A stretch of DNA of 32,694 bases from Acholeplasma sp. (GTDB taxonomy: Bacteria; Bacillota_I; Bacilli_A; Acholeplasmatales; UBA5453): NCBI GenBank assembly GCA_012839355.1, contig DUNK01000018.1, positions 1 through 32,694 on the forward strand, in the 5' to 3' direction. Below, in pieces: positions 16,875 through 25,210 of the stretch. Each line of letters starts with the position of its first letter. The stretch's first letter is position 1. The translations under genes were made by a program, and so were the position numbers. The notes beneath the pieces are model-generated. The model was given only the letters and a program-made list of their open reading frames with translations. It searched no databases and had not been told where the DNA came from.

Positions 16875-17134
16875 ATAATATCGTTTAACTTGAGCATTTC
16901 AACGAATTCGCTGACATCTTTAGCTGCAACATCTTCTTCAACTTCATAGTTATCAAGTAAAATATTAACCAGATCTTTTTCTTCTAAATCATCTTCCATC
17001 AAAGCTTCAAATAATAGCTTTGCTGAGTCATTTAAATGGATGATATAGTCAAAGTCAACCTCTCTTTTTTCTGTTGACACTACGATATTTTCGCCAGCAA
17101 CTTCTCTAACTAAATAGCCTTTTTTGATTTTCAT
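16871..17134 (-). CDS. PqqD-family RiPP recognition element protein
   Basis: 87 residues over a complete PqqD domain: GYLVREVAGENIVVST (6-21), the central IIHLNDSAKLLFEAL (31-45) and EEKDLVNILLDNYEVEEDVAAKDVSEFVEML (51-81). PqqD proteins are small winged-helix peptide-binding chaperones that present leader peptides to modifying enzymes in ribosomally made peptide pathways. No precursor peptide or known tailoring enzyme (radical SAM, cyclase, B2-type protease) is seen within the window. AAAGGAGC precedes the ATG. It begins 31 bases after tRNA-Leu, so it may be read through from the tRNA promoter. Confidence 0.83.
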   Translation of the reverse strand: MKIKKGYLVREVAGENIVVSTEKREVDFDYIIHLNDSAKLLFEALMEDDLEEKDLVNILLDNYEVEEDVAAKDVSEFVEMLKLNDII

Positions 17135-17165
17135 AATTTAATGCTCCTTTAATATATTTATTGCT

Positions 17166-17250
17166 TGGTGCAGAGAAAGGGACTCGAACCCTCACGACAT
17201 CTGTCATATGGCCCTCAACCATACGCGTCTACCAATTCCGCCACCTCCGC
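17166..17250 (-). tRNA. tRNA-Leu (anticodon GAG)
   Basis: 85-base type II tRNA. On the minus strand it starts GCGGAGG, with D-arm GCGGAATTGGTAGACGC, anticodon stem TATGG/CCATA around loop TTGAGGG (anticodon GAG, reading CUC/CUU), a long variable arm (TGACAGATGTCG), T-arm with TTCGAGT and an encoded CCA end. The acceptor stem pairs fully with two G-U pairs. Confidence 0.97.
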
Positions 17251-17264
17251 ATTTTTACTACCTT

Positions 17265-17293
17265 ATTATATCAAATTATAACATTACTTTCAA
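17265..17293 (-). promoter_or_regulatory. Promoter of tRNA-Leu
   Basis: TTGAAA (17293-17288), 17-base spacer, TATAAT (17270-17265), ending 14 bases before the tRNA 5' end. It may also feed the PqqD cassette, since no terminator separates the tRNA from it. Confidence 0.75.
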
Positions 17294-17299
17294 AACATA

Positions 17300-17322
17300 A
17301 AAAAAAAAGAGGCCGGAGCCTC
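17300..17322 (-). terminator. Terminator of fakA
   Basis: GAGGCTCCGGCCTC hairpin (17322-17309) followed on the minus strand by a run of T, just after the fakA stop. Confidence 0.85.
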
Positions 17323-17325
17323 TAA

Positions 17326-19014
17326 TTATTCTGCTGCAATTATATATGAATATATGTCTTGTCTACCATCAATCAACTCTATTTCAACATGTGGGTTAAT
17401 CGAGTAGATATATTCACTAATCTCTTCTGCTTCAGATAGTTCTACATCTCTACCATAAAAGATACTTGTAATTTCAGTTTCTTCATCAATTAATTCATCA
17501 ATTAATTTCTTCATAGAATCAATTCTTTTTTCTGCTGAAGCTACTATCTTTCCGCCTGTAATACCGATAAAATCGCCTTTTTTAATCTCAAAACCATTAT
17601 AAGTAGTATCCTTAACTGAGTATGTTAATTCACCCGTTTTAACTGATGATAAAGCCTCTGTCATTACTTCCATATTTTCGTCAATATCTAAAGTTTCATC
17701 GAACATCATCATTGAGAAGTATCCACCAGGGATTGATTTAGTTTTTAAAACTCTAACATTTGAGTCTTCAACTAATTGAGCAGCTTGCTCTGCAGTTAAT
17801 ATAATATTTCCGTTGTTTGGTAAGATAATAATGTTATCAGCATTCAATTCTTCAATCGCTTTAACAAATTCATCAGTAGGTGGATTCATTGTTTGGCCAC
17901 CATCTATGATATAGTGTACGCCTAGTTCTTTAAAGACTTTTTTGATTCCAACGCCTGAAGCAACTGCAATTATACCATAATTTACGCGTTCTTCGTTAAC
18001 TAATTGGAAAACTTCGTCACTATCAGTTAAAGCATTGTCATCAATCACATTTTCTCTATCAAAACTTTCAAGCATTGCAGAATTTTGCAATCTCATGTTA
18101 TCAACTTTCATAGTTTGTAATTCACCATACTTTTGACCAAGTGTAATGATAACTCCAGGCTGATTTGTATGAACATGGACCTTTAAAAGCTCTTCATCTT
18201 GCACTAAAACTAGCGAATCGCCCATGTTTTCTAATATTCCTTGTAATGTTTTTTGGTTAAAACTAGCTTGATCATATAGTTTTACAATAAATTCTGTACA
18301 ATAACCAAACTTAATATCCTCTTGATTAATTTCAAATATGTTTTCTTCTTTTGGCGTTTCATGAATTATTGGTTCATCTAAAATCTCGATTTTTTCGCCT
18401 TGTACAGCCAACAACATACCTTCTATAATCTTGATAAATCCGGCTCCACCAGCATCCACAACTCCAGCTTCTTTAAGAACAGGTAATATTTCTGGTGTTC
18501 TATCTAATGATTTTGTTGCTTCTTCTAAATAGATCTTTAGCACATCCTCAATACTATCAATTTCAGATCTTCTTGCTTTAACAGCTTCCGCAGACTCTCG
18601 TACAACAGTTAAGATTGTTCCTTCAACCGGCGTCATAACGGCCTTATATGCCATTTCATAGCCCCCCACCAATGAATCAATAAACTCATCTATCGTTGCA
18701 CTTCCATTTTTAATAATTGATAGTTTAGAGTACAAACCTCTAAAGAACTGCGATAAAATAACCCCAGAGTTTCCTCTAGCGCCCATTAAACATCCTCTAG
18801 AGAGGATTTTTGATACATCTACGATTGATTTGCTATTAGTATTAACGGCTTCGTTTGTCCCAGCCATAATTGTCATTTGCATATTTGTTCCTGTATCACC
18901 ATCAGGTACAGGAAACACGTTTAACGAATTAATTTCTTGATGATTATTTTTAAGGTTAGCAGCACCATTTGCAATCATATTCTTAAATAGTGTTCCGCTT
19001 AGTGTTTTTACCAT
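17326..19014 (-). CDS. fakA: Fatty acid kinase subunit FakA (DhaL/YloV family)
   Basis: 562-residue protein of the YloV/FakA family. The N-terminal DhaL-like kinase domain carries NVFPVPDGDTGTNMQMTI near residues 33-50 and MGARGNSGVILSQFFRG near 77-93; the C-terminal half has the EDD/DegV-like extension ending in GRDVELSEAEEISEYIYS. With a FakB (DegV-type) partner encoded elsewhere it phosphorylates exogenous fatty acids to acyl-phosphates for phospholipid synthesis. An upstream in-frame ATG at 19029 overlaps the Shine-Dalgarno (ATGGAGG) and cannot be served by it, so I use the ATG at 19014, eight bases after GGAGG. The small Asp23/YloU gene that precedes it in Bacillus is absent. Confidence 0.92.
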   Translation of the reverse strand: MVKTLSGTLFKNMIANGAANLKNNHQEINSLNVFPVPDGDTGTNMQMTIMAGTNEAVNTNSKSIVDVSKILSRGCLMGARGNSGVILSQFFRGLYSKLSIIKNGSATIDEFIDSLVGGYEMAYKAVMTPVEGTILTVVRESAEAVKARRSEIDSIEDVLKIYLEEATKSLDRTPEILPVLKEAGVVDAGGAGFIKIIEGMLLAVQGEKIEILDEPIIHETPKEENIFEINQEDIKFGYCTEFIVKLYDQASFNQKTLQGILENMGDSLVLVQDEELLKVHVHTNQPGVIITLGQKYGELQTMKVDNMRLQNSAMLESFDRENVIDDNALTDSDEVFQLVNEERVNYGIIAVASGVGIKKVFKELGVHYIIDGGQTMNPPTDEFVKAIEELNADNIIILPNNGNIILTAEQAAQLVEDSNVRVLKTKSIPGGYFSMMMFDETLDIDENMEVMTEALSSVKTGELTYSVKDTTYNGFEIKKGDFIGITGGKIVASAEKRIDSMKKLIDELIDEETEITSIFYGRDVELSEAEEISEYIYSINPHVEIELIDGRQDIYSYIIAAE

Positions 19015-19303
19015 AATAAATTCCTCCATATGTCATAGCACTAAACAAACATTTTAGAAATTCGGATTGAGTTTTAGTTATTCTATATAAATATTAATTA
19101 TTATCTTAATTTTGTTTGTTTCCAAATGTTTTGTTTTGCTTGTGTTAAAATGATGTCTAAATTTAAAACTATAATTTCATTATAATATTAATCTATAACT
19201 ATTCAAAAAGCAAACATTCATTACTTTTAACACGAGTGAAACCGCTTTTTACACATTTTTACCACAATTTTTACAAACTTTTTACTTTTAAAATTTTTCT
19301 CTC
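19015..19303. other. Intergenic region between fakA and rpmB
   Basis: AT-rich, with no coding frame of note on either strand. It must contain the fakA promoter; a weak candidate on the minus strand is TTGGAA near 19124-19119 followed by TAATAA 16 bases later. No Asp23 remnant is apparent by eye. Confidence 0.4.
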
Positions 19304-19332
19304 TTGTATTATTAATATACTTATGTTAATAT
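19304..19332 (+). promoter_or_regulatory. Promoter of rpmB
   Basis: TTGTAT (19304-19309), 17-base spacer, TAATAT (19327-19332), about 37 bases before the ATG. The -10 context TTATGTTAATATA is the same as at the V-ATPase operon. Confidence 0.7.
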
Positions 19333-19369
19333 AAGTAAGACGTTGATTTTAACGTAAAGGAGTGAGAAT

Positions 19370-19558
19370 ATGGCAAAATGTTACGCTACAGGAAGAACGA
19401 CTTCATTTGGACACAAACGTAGTCGCGCATTAAACGCTACGAAAAGAACTTGGAAAGCTAATTTACAAACAATTACAATCATAGATGAGAACGGAAATAA
19501 AAAGAAAGTTAAAGCATCTGCGAGAGCATTAAAAAAAGGCGTTCCTAATCGCGTTTAA
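19370..19558 (+). CDS. rpmB: 50S ribosomal protein L28
   Basis: 62 residues, the standard length of bacterial L28. The N-terminus [20 protein letters not shown] and the [10 protein letters not shown] ending are typical. The protein is very basic. Only Cys4 is present, so this is not a zinc-binding Cys4 paralogue. AAAGGAGTG precedes the ATG. As in Bacillus it is transcribed against thiN on one side and fakA on the other, with its own promoter and terminator. Confidence 0.97.
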   Translation: MAKCYATGRTTSFGHKRSRALNATKRTWKANLQTITIIDENGNKKKVKASARALKKGVPNRV

Positions 19559-19562
19559 GAAT

Positions 19563-19587
19563 AAAAAAAGGCTATTGCCTTTTTTTT
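19563..19587. terminator. Bidirectional terminator of rpmB and thiN
   Basis: AAAAAAAGGC-TATT-GCCTTTTTTT: perfect stem with T runs in both directions, lying between the convergent stops; its edge overlaps the thiN stop codon. Confidence 0.88.
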
Positions 19588-20185
19588 ATTTCGATTGTAC
19601 AACTAAAACCTTTCCTTGATCAATTTCTATAGTTGCTTTGTCTCTAACAATCTCATTAGAAAGCCCTAAAGTATCATAAGCATTCAACTCTTTTTTGTTC
19701 AATATATACTTAGTTCCGCTGATAGAAATTATAGAATTAGTCACAGGCAATATTGTTAAATAGTCATAGTTTTCCTTATTTATATTGTGAGTTCCTTTTT
19801 CTAATATGTATAACTTATTAGTGTCATCAAACATCACTAGATTCTTATACTTATCAAGCAATACGACATTAGCTAAAAAGTGATCAACTCTACTACCTTT
19901 AATGCCGCCAATTAAAACGACTTTATTAGAATGGTTATAAGCATGATTTATAGCATAACTAGTATCTGAAAAGTCTTTTTCTTTATTTAGTTTGATTGTT
20001 TTCAAACCTTTTAACAAATCGTGATTCCGCAAAGAGTCAAAATCGCCTATCGCCAAATCAATCTTTATACCCTGCCTTAAAAGTTCACTAACCGCGTCAT
20101 CACAAGCATAAACTACATATTCGTCAATGTTTACTATACCCTTAATGTTCTTTGGAACATCAGGTGAAATTACAGCTATTTTCAT
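19586..20185 (-). CDS. thiN: Thiamine pyrophosphokinase
   Basis: Transfers pyrophosphate from ATP to thiamine to give TPP. 199 residues, close to the family norm of about 210. The catalytic N-domain shows YACDDAVSELL (27-37), IDLAIGDFDSL (42-52), a KDFSDTSYAI segment and GGIKGSRVDHFLANV; the C-terminal TPK_B1 domain follows (SISGTKYILNKKEL...GLSNE). The start overlaps the rpe stop by four bases. It is the last gene of the rlmN-rsgA-rpe-thiN operon. Confidence 0.93.
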   Translation of the reverse strand: MKIAVISPDVPKNIKGIVNIDEYVVYACDDAVSELLRQGIKIDLAIGDFDSLRNHDLLKGLKTIKLNKEKDFSDTSYAINHAYNHSNKVVLIGGIKGSRVDHFLANVVLLDKYKNLVMFDDTNKLYILEKGTHNINKENYDYLTILPVTNSIISISGTKYILNKKELNAYDTLGLSNEIVRDKATIEIDQGKVLVVQSK

Positions 20186-20811
20186 CTCAATGACTCAATT
20201 GCTTTCTTAGGATTTTTACTTTTAGTTATATAAGTTCCGGCAACCACAATGTCAACACCGGTATTTCTAACAAAATCTATTGTTTCATCATTAATTCCTC
20301 CATCAACTTGAATAACATATTTGTACCCGTGTTTTTCCCTTAGTTTAGCGAGATATTCTACTTTTTTCATTTGTTCTTTCATAAATGTTTGTCCGCCAAA
20401 CCCAGGTTCAACCGTCATAACCAAGACTAAATCTATCGTTTCTAAAACCGGAAGCAATTCTTCGATTTTTGTGTTAGGTTTTAATGATATTCCTGCTTTT
20501 ATTCCTTTATTTTTTATGCGCTTAATTGTTTCTATCGGCTTATTTGCTTCAATATGTATTGTGATAATTTTACTGCCTATTTTTTCGAAGTCATCTATGT
20601 AATCATATGGGTTTTCTATCATTAAATGTGAATCAAGCGATATATTTGTTATATTTTTTAAATTTTTAAGCACTGGATAGCCAAAAGAGATGTTTGGAAC
20701 GAAATGTCCATCCATAACATCTAAGTGTAAATAATCACTTGTAGAGATTTTTTTAATTTCTTCTTCTAATTTATTAAAGTCACAATTTAAGATTGATGTT
20801 GCTACTTTCAT
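20182..20811 (-). CDS. rpe: Ribulose-phosphate 3-epimerase
   Basis: Interconverts ribulose 5-phosphate and xylulose 5-phosphate. 209-residue TIM barrel with the family motifs SILNCDF near the N-terminus, LHLDVMDGHFVPN (catalytic Asp, metal-binding His/Asp), DSHLMI, VMTVEPGFGGQTFM and QVDGGIN, and a phosphate-binding VAGTYI loop. Its ATG shares one base with the rsgA stop (TAATG), so it is translationally coupled. Confidence 0.96.
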   Translation of the reverse strand: MKVATSILNCDFNKLEEEIKKISTSDYLHLDVMDGHFVPNISFGYPVLKNLKNITNISLDSHLMIENPYDYIDDFEKIGSKIITIHIEANKPIETIKRIKNKGIKAGISLKPNTKIEELLPVLETIDLVLVMTVEPGFGGQTFMKEQMKKVEYLAKLREKHGYKYVIQVDGGINDETIDFVRNTGVDIVVAGTYITKSKNPKKAIESLR

Positions 20812-21758
20812 TAATAAATCTCCTTTTTATCCTTAATTTCATTATAAAATAATTGATAGTTATTTCTTCTTGATTCTAAAATCTCATCATTGTTCTTAAC
20901 ATTACAATCTGGTTCGTTTATATGATAACATCTATTTTTAAATTTACAACCCAAACTATACTGGCCAAACTCAATAAAATATTCCTTCAATTCTGTTTCT
21001 GTTATTTTACCAAAACTTAACTTGGAAAAGCCAGGAGTATCAGCAACTAATCCGCCTTTATATAAAAACAGTTCTGTGTGTCTAGTTGTATGTTTTCCCC
21101 TTCCTAGCGCTTTACTTGGTTCTTGAGTTCTAAGTTCTAAATCAGGTCTTAGTGAATTTAAAAGAGTTGATTTACCGACCCCTGTTTGGCCGGCTACCGC
21201 AGTAACCTTGTCTTTAAAGACATCCTCTAAATCCTCTAAAGTCTCAGCATCTAAATTGTTTACTAAGTGAACATCATATCCTATTTTCTTATAATACATT
21301 ATATTTCTTTCTAATTCATTATGCTCTTCTTCGTTAATTAGATCAATTTTAGAAATAATTATTATCGGTTTTATATTAGCTTGCTCCATAATTACCAAAA
21401 ATCTATCTAGTAATATATAACTCAAATCTGGCAAAACCGCTGAAAACATTAATAATATTTGATCTATGTTTGCAATATCAGGACGGAAAAGTTCGTTTTT
21501 TCTTTCAAACACTTCTTGAATTGGATTATTGTCGTCTTCATCATCATATCTAACTATATCCCCTACTTTAGGACTAATTTGAACGGTTTGCGGCTCTTTT
21601 TTTGTTCTTCGCGAAACTGAAACATTAAAAGGTGAGTATTCATCTACTCTTACAAATCTTAATTTCCCGCTCGCTACAGCATCTAATAATTCACCAGACT
21701 TTAAATCTTGAATCGTATATAGTCCGCCAATAAGTTTTATAATTCTCGCTAATCTCAA
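20811..21758 (-). CDS. rsgA: Ribosome small-subunit-dependent GTPase RsgA
   Basis: Circularly permuted GTPase that acts in late 30S maturation. 315 residues: N-terminal OB fold (about 1-90), then G4 SKID (136-139) before G1 GQTGVGKS (190-197) and G3 DTPGF (240-244), the permuted order that defines the family. The C-terminal zinc knuckle is C271-x5-C277-x-H279-x5-C285; E. coli RsgA has four residues between the first two Cys, so there is one extra here. The start overlaps rlmN by four bases. In Bacillus prpC and prkC sit between these two genes; here they are absent. Confidence 0.95.
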   Translation of the reverse strand: MRLARIIKLIGGLYTIQDLKSGELLDAVASGKLRFVRVDEYSPFNVSVSRRTKKEPQTVQISPKVGDIVRYDDEDDNNPIQEVFERKNELFRPDIANIDQILLMFSAVLPDLSYILLDRFLVIMEQANIKPIIIISKIDLINEEEHNELERNIMYYKKIGYDVHLVNNLDAETLEDLEDVFKDKVTAVAGQTGVGKSTLLNSLRPDLELRTQEPSKALGRGKHTTRHTELFLYKGGLVADTPGFSKLSFGKITETELKEYFIEFGQYSLGCKFKNRCYHINEPDCNVKNNDEILESRRNNYQLFYNEIKDKKEIY

Positions 21759-22789
21759 ACTCTCTCTCCTTTTACTGTTTTACTTCTTAATTGCCCACAG
21801 GCAGCATCAATATCACTACCTAATTCTTGTCTAAATATTGCATTAATCTTATTATCTATCAATGTTTGCTGAAAGTTTTTTAATGTTTCTGTTGAACTTT
21901 TTTTATAAGAAACTTCAACTATTTCATTATAAGGTATTAAATTAACATATACATTTAAACCTTTTAATACATTCGCTAGTTCAATAGCGTGTTCTTTTTG
22001 ATCATTAATATCTTTTAACAAAATATATTCAATCGTAATTCGCCTATTAGATTTAGTCATATAATATTTTATTGCATCAACAACATCTTTTAATTTATAT
22101 TTTCGATTGATTGGCATTATCTCATCACGAAGTTTATCATTAGAAGCGTGTAAACTAATCGCTAAATTTACTTGAAGTTTTTCTTCTGAAAACTCTTTTA
22201 TTTTCGGAACTAAACCGCATGTTGACGCCGTTATATGTCTTGCTCCAATGTTTAAACCTTTATGATGATTGGCATTTTTAATGAATCTCATAGTATTATC
22301 ATAATTGTCAAACGGTTCGCCAATCCCCATCACTACTATATTACTAATTTTTTCAGCAAAATCTCTTTCGCTTTCTATAACTTGCGCAATCATTTCGCCA
22401 GCTTCTAAATCTCTAATTTTCTTTAGTTTTCCGCTTGCGCAAAACTTACATCCCATATTGCAACCGACCTGCGAAGTCACGCAAATTGAATTCCCATAGT
22501 TCTGACGCATAATAACAGTTTCAATATAATTTCCATCTTTCAATTTATATAGATATTTTACTGTTCCATCTTCACTAACTTGTTTATTAATCATCGTTAA
22601 AATAGGAAAAGAAAAATTATCTGTTAAAAGTTTCAAGCTTTCATCATTTAAATTGTTCATTTCGAGAAAAGATTTAACTCGCTTTTCATATAACCACAAA
22701 AATGTTTGACTAGCACGATATTTTTTCTCGCCATTGTTTAGAAAGAATGTTTCTAACTCAGAAAATGTTATATCATATATGTTTTTCAC
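21755..22789 (-). CDS. rlmN: 23S rRNA/tRNA adenine-C2 methyltransferase RlmN
   Basis: Radical SAM enzyme that methylates C2 of A2503 in 23S rRNA and A37 in tRNAs. 344 residues with the 4Fe-4S motif GCNMGCKFC, VMGIGEPFDNYD, and the second catalytic Cys in GSDIDAACGQLR near the end. The start codon is GTG at 22789, with GGTGG six bases before it. Minus-strand TATAAT copies at 22812-22807 and 22807-22802 could supply a -10, downstream of the pheT terminator. It heads the rlmN-rsgA-rpe-thiN operon. Confidence 0.95.
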   Translation of the reverse strand: MKNIYDITFSELETFFLNNGEKKYRASQTFLWLYEKRVKSFLEMNNLNDESLKLLTDNFSFPILTMINKQVSEDGTVKYLYKLKDGNYIETVIMRQNYGNSICVTSQVGCNMGCKFCASGKLKKIRDLEAGEMIAQVIESERDFAEKISNIVVMGIGEPFDNYDNTMRFIKNANHHKGLNIGARHITASTCGLVPKIKEFSEEKLQVNLAISLHASNDKLRDEIMPINRKYKLKDVVDAIKYYMTKSNRRITIEYILLKDINDQKEHAIELANVLKGLNVYVNLIPYNEIVEVSYKKSSTETLKNFQQTLIDNKINAIFRQELGSDIDAACGQLRSKTVKGERV

Positions 22790-22837
22790 ACTTATCCACC
22801 AATTATATTATACTATATTTATTTATTAACAGAAAAT

Positions 22838-22857
22838 AAAAGAGGCGCTACGCCTCA
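22838..22857 (-). terminator. Terminator of pheT
   Basis: GAGGCG-TAG-CGCCTC hairpin followed on the minus strand by TTTTATTTT, immediately after the pheT stop. Confidence 0.85.
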
Positions 22858-22858
22858 A

Positions 22859-25210
22859 TTATTGTCTTATTTCAGCCTTTAATTCTTTATCAAGTCTAAA
22901 CATAATGCTTTTCATTATCTTATCAACATCTTCATTTTCCAATGTTTTATCTGGACTATTAAATGTTAATCTAAATCCTAACGATACTTTATCAGCGCCA
23001 ATTTTATCACCTTGATAAAGGTCAAACACTTCTAAATTTGTTAAATAGCCTTTTGTTGTTTGAGTTATTAACTCTTTAATCTTTCTAGCTTCTAAACCCT
23101 TATCTACAACAATTGCTAAATCTCTTGAAATACTAGGATATTTGCTGATAGCCGCAAATTTTTCTTGTGCATTAACTTCACCAAACAACATCTCTAAATT
23201 AATCTCAAACGCATAACTATCATCTAAAATTGATGGGTGAATTTTACCAACTAAGCCTAGTGTTTTATCCTTAAGCATTATTCTTGCACATGCGCCCGGA
23301 TGAAATCCTTTAATATCGCTCTCTTTTATGTATTTAACTTGAACATTATATTCTTTTAATAAATCTTCTATAATACCCTTAATTAAATAGAAACTACCTT
23401 TAATTGTTTGTTTTGTAAATGCTCCATTAATATAATTACCATTAATTATTGCCGCTAAATAAAGTGGCTCTTCATCATCATAATAGACATTTCCAACTTC
23501 ATAAAGTGCTAAATCACTATGTTGTCTAGATAAATGGTGTTCCACATTTCCTACTAAGCCATTTAATAAACTATGTCTCATATATGTTCTATCATCTCTT
23601 AATGGATATAAAAGTTTAAGTGGTTGTGGACCTTCATCTCGATATAAATGAATATCTTTAAGTTCACATAAACTATAATTAACAACTTCATTAAATCCTA
23701 AATATTTAAATCTCTTTCTAATCTGATTAGTAAAGGTTTGTTTAGGTGAATAACTACCTGCTTTATTGCTTTTCGGCATTGTAAAGGGAATATTGTTATA
23801 CCCATAAAGTCTACCAACCTCTTCAATTAAATCAGCAGGAATTGTCAAATCTTTTCTATATGTAGGAATTAAATAACTATCCGCTTTTGTTTCAATAATA
23901 TTTAGTCTTTTTAAAATATCTTTAACTTCTTGCTTAGTTAATGTTGTTCCTAAAACTTTATTAATCTCTTCAGGTGTAATATTAATTATCTCTGGTTTTT
24001 TGAATGAACCACCACTAAACGCAATACCATCGTAAACTCTTGCATCAGCATATTTAATTAATAATTCAGCAGCTCTATTAATCGCTGTTCTAACTCTAAC
24101 TTCATCGATTCCGCGCTCAAACCTTAAACTTGAATCACTAATTAAATCAAGTCTGCGAGAAGTGTTTCTAACTCTTTTTGGATCAAATGAGGCCGCCTCT
24201 AATATTACCCTAGTGGTAGAGTCGTCTACCATTGTATTTAAAAGACCCATAACTCCACCTAACGCAACCGGTTCTATACCGTTAGAAATAACGATATCGC
24301 CCTTTTTAAGTATTCTTATATCGGCATCAAGCGTCATTACCTCTTCTAAATCTCTTGCCTCTTTGACAACAATCTCATGTGTTTTAAATTTATCCGCATC
24401 AAAAGCGTGTAATGGTGTTCCCAACTCCATCAACACATAATTTGTTATATCAACAACATTATTAATCGGTCTAACACCTGAAGCAATTAAATCAGCCTGC
24501 ATCCAAATAGGTGATGGTTTAACTTTAATATTGTCTAAATATCTTGCATAATATCTGCTGCAACCTTCATCAAGAATGGTAACTTTTAAAGGGTTTTTAG
24601 GTCCTGTCTCATTTACAACCGGCTCCTTAAAGTCAACTTTTTCATCAATTGCTGCACCTAAATCATAAGCAAAACCTAATACGCTTAATAAATCAGATCT
24701 ATTTGGCGTTACATCTAATTCTAATGAAACTTGGTCTAACGCTAGTGCAGTAACAGCATTTGAACCAATTTCATGTGGTTCATCAAACATATAAATTCCA
24801 TCTTTATATTCTGGCGCAATAAGTTTTTCACCATAACCAAGTTCATCAAGCGAGCAAATCATTCCGTTTGATTTTACACCTCTAATCTCAACTGGTTTTA
24901 TTTCAAAGTTGCCAGGTAAAACTGCACCAACTTTCGCAACTATAACATATGAATCAGCTCTAACATTCGGTGCACCACAAACGATTTGTTCTAAAGAACC
25001 TGTACCTAAATCAACTTGACAAACTGAAAGTTTATCAGCGTTTGGATGTCTTATGCAACTATTTACATATCCTACAACAAGATTTTCTACTTGAAGTAAT
25101 GTGCTAACCGACTCAACTTCAGTTATATATTCATTTGTTAATTTATATAATTCATCTTGTGTAAGGTTTCTATTTAAATATCTTTTTAACATATTTGAAG
25201 AGACTTTCAT
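22859..25210 (-). CDS. pheT: Phenylalanine-tRNA ligase beta subunit
   Basis: 783-residue beta chain of the alpha2-beta2 PheRS. Domains in order: N-terminal EMAP-type tRNA-binding domain (about 40-150, HPNADKLSVCQVD), B3/4 editing region (about 210-380, ending DSSLRFERGID), B5 domain (about 405-475), catalytic-like core (about 480-680) and C-terminal ferredoxin-like anticodon-binding domain (about 690-783, SKYPSISRDLAIVVDK). Its ATG shares a base with the pheS stop (TAATG), ensuring equal synthesis. Confidence 0.96.
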   Translation of the reverse strand: MKVSSNMLKRYLNRNLTQDELYKLTNEYITEVESVSTLLQVENLVVGYVNSCIRHPNADKLSVCQVDLGTGSLEQIVCGAPNVRADSYVIVAKVGAVLPGNFEIKPVEIRGVKSNGMICSLDELGYGEKLIAPEYKDGIYMFDEPHEIGSNAVTALALDQVSLELDVTPNRSDLLSVLGFAYDLGAAIDEKVDFKEPVVNETGPKNPLKVTILDEGCSRYYARYLDNIKVKPSPIWMQADLIASGVRPINNVVDITNYVLMELGTPLHAFDADKFKTHEIVVKEARDLEEVMTLDADIRILKKGDIVISNGIEPVALGGVMGLLNTMVDDSTTRVILEAASFDPKRVRNTSRRLDLISDSSLRFERGIDEVRVRTAINRAAELLIKYADARVYDGIAFSGGSFKKPEIINITPEEINKVLGTTLTKQEVKDILKRLNIIETKADSYLIPTYRKDLTIPADLIEEVGRLYGYNNIPFTMPKSNKAGSYSPKQTFTNQIRKRFKYLGFNEVVNYSLCELKDIHLYRDEGPQPLKLLYPLRDDRTYMRHSLLNGLVGNVEHHLSRQHSDLALYEVGNVYYDDEEPLYLAAIINGNYINGAFTKQTIKGSFYLIKGIIEDLLKEYNVQVKYIKESDIKGFHPGACARIMLKDKTLGLVGKIHPSILDDSYAFEINLEMLFGEVNAQEKFAAISKYPSISRDLAIVVDKGLEARKIKELITQTTKGYLTNLEVFDLYQGDKIGADKVSLGFRLTFNSPDKTLENEDVDKIMKSIMFRLDKELKAEIRQ

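Noticed and set aside
17135-17250. Integration of the PqqD cassette at the tRNA-Leu 3' end
   Set aside because: No integrase and no second copy of the tRNA 3' end were seen in the window, and the cassette shows no obvious compositional break.
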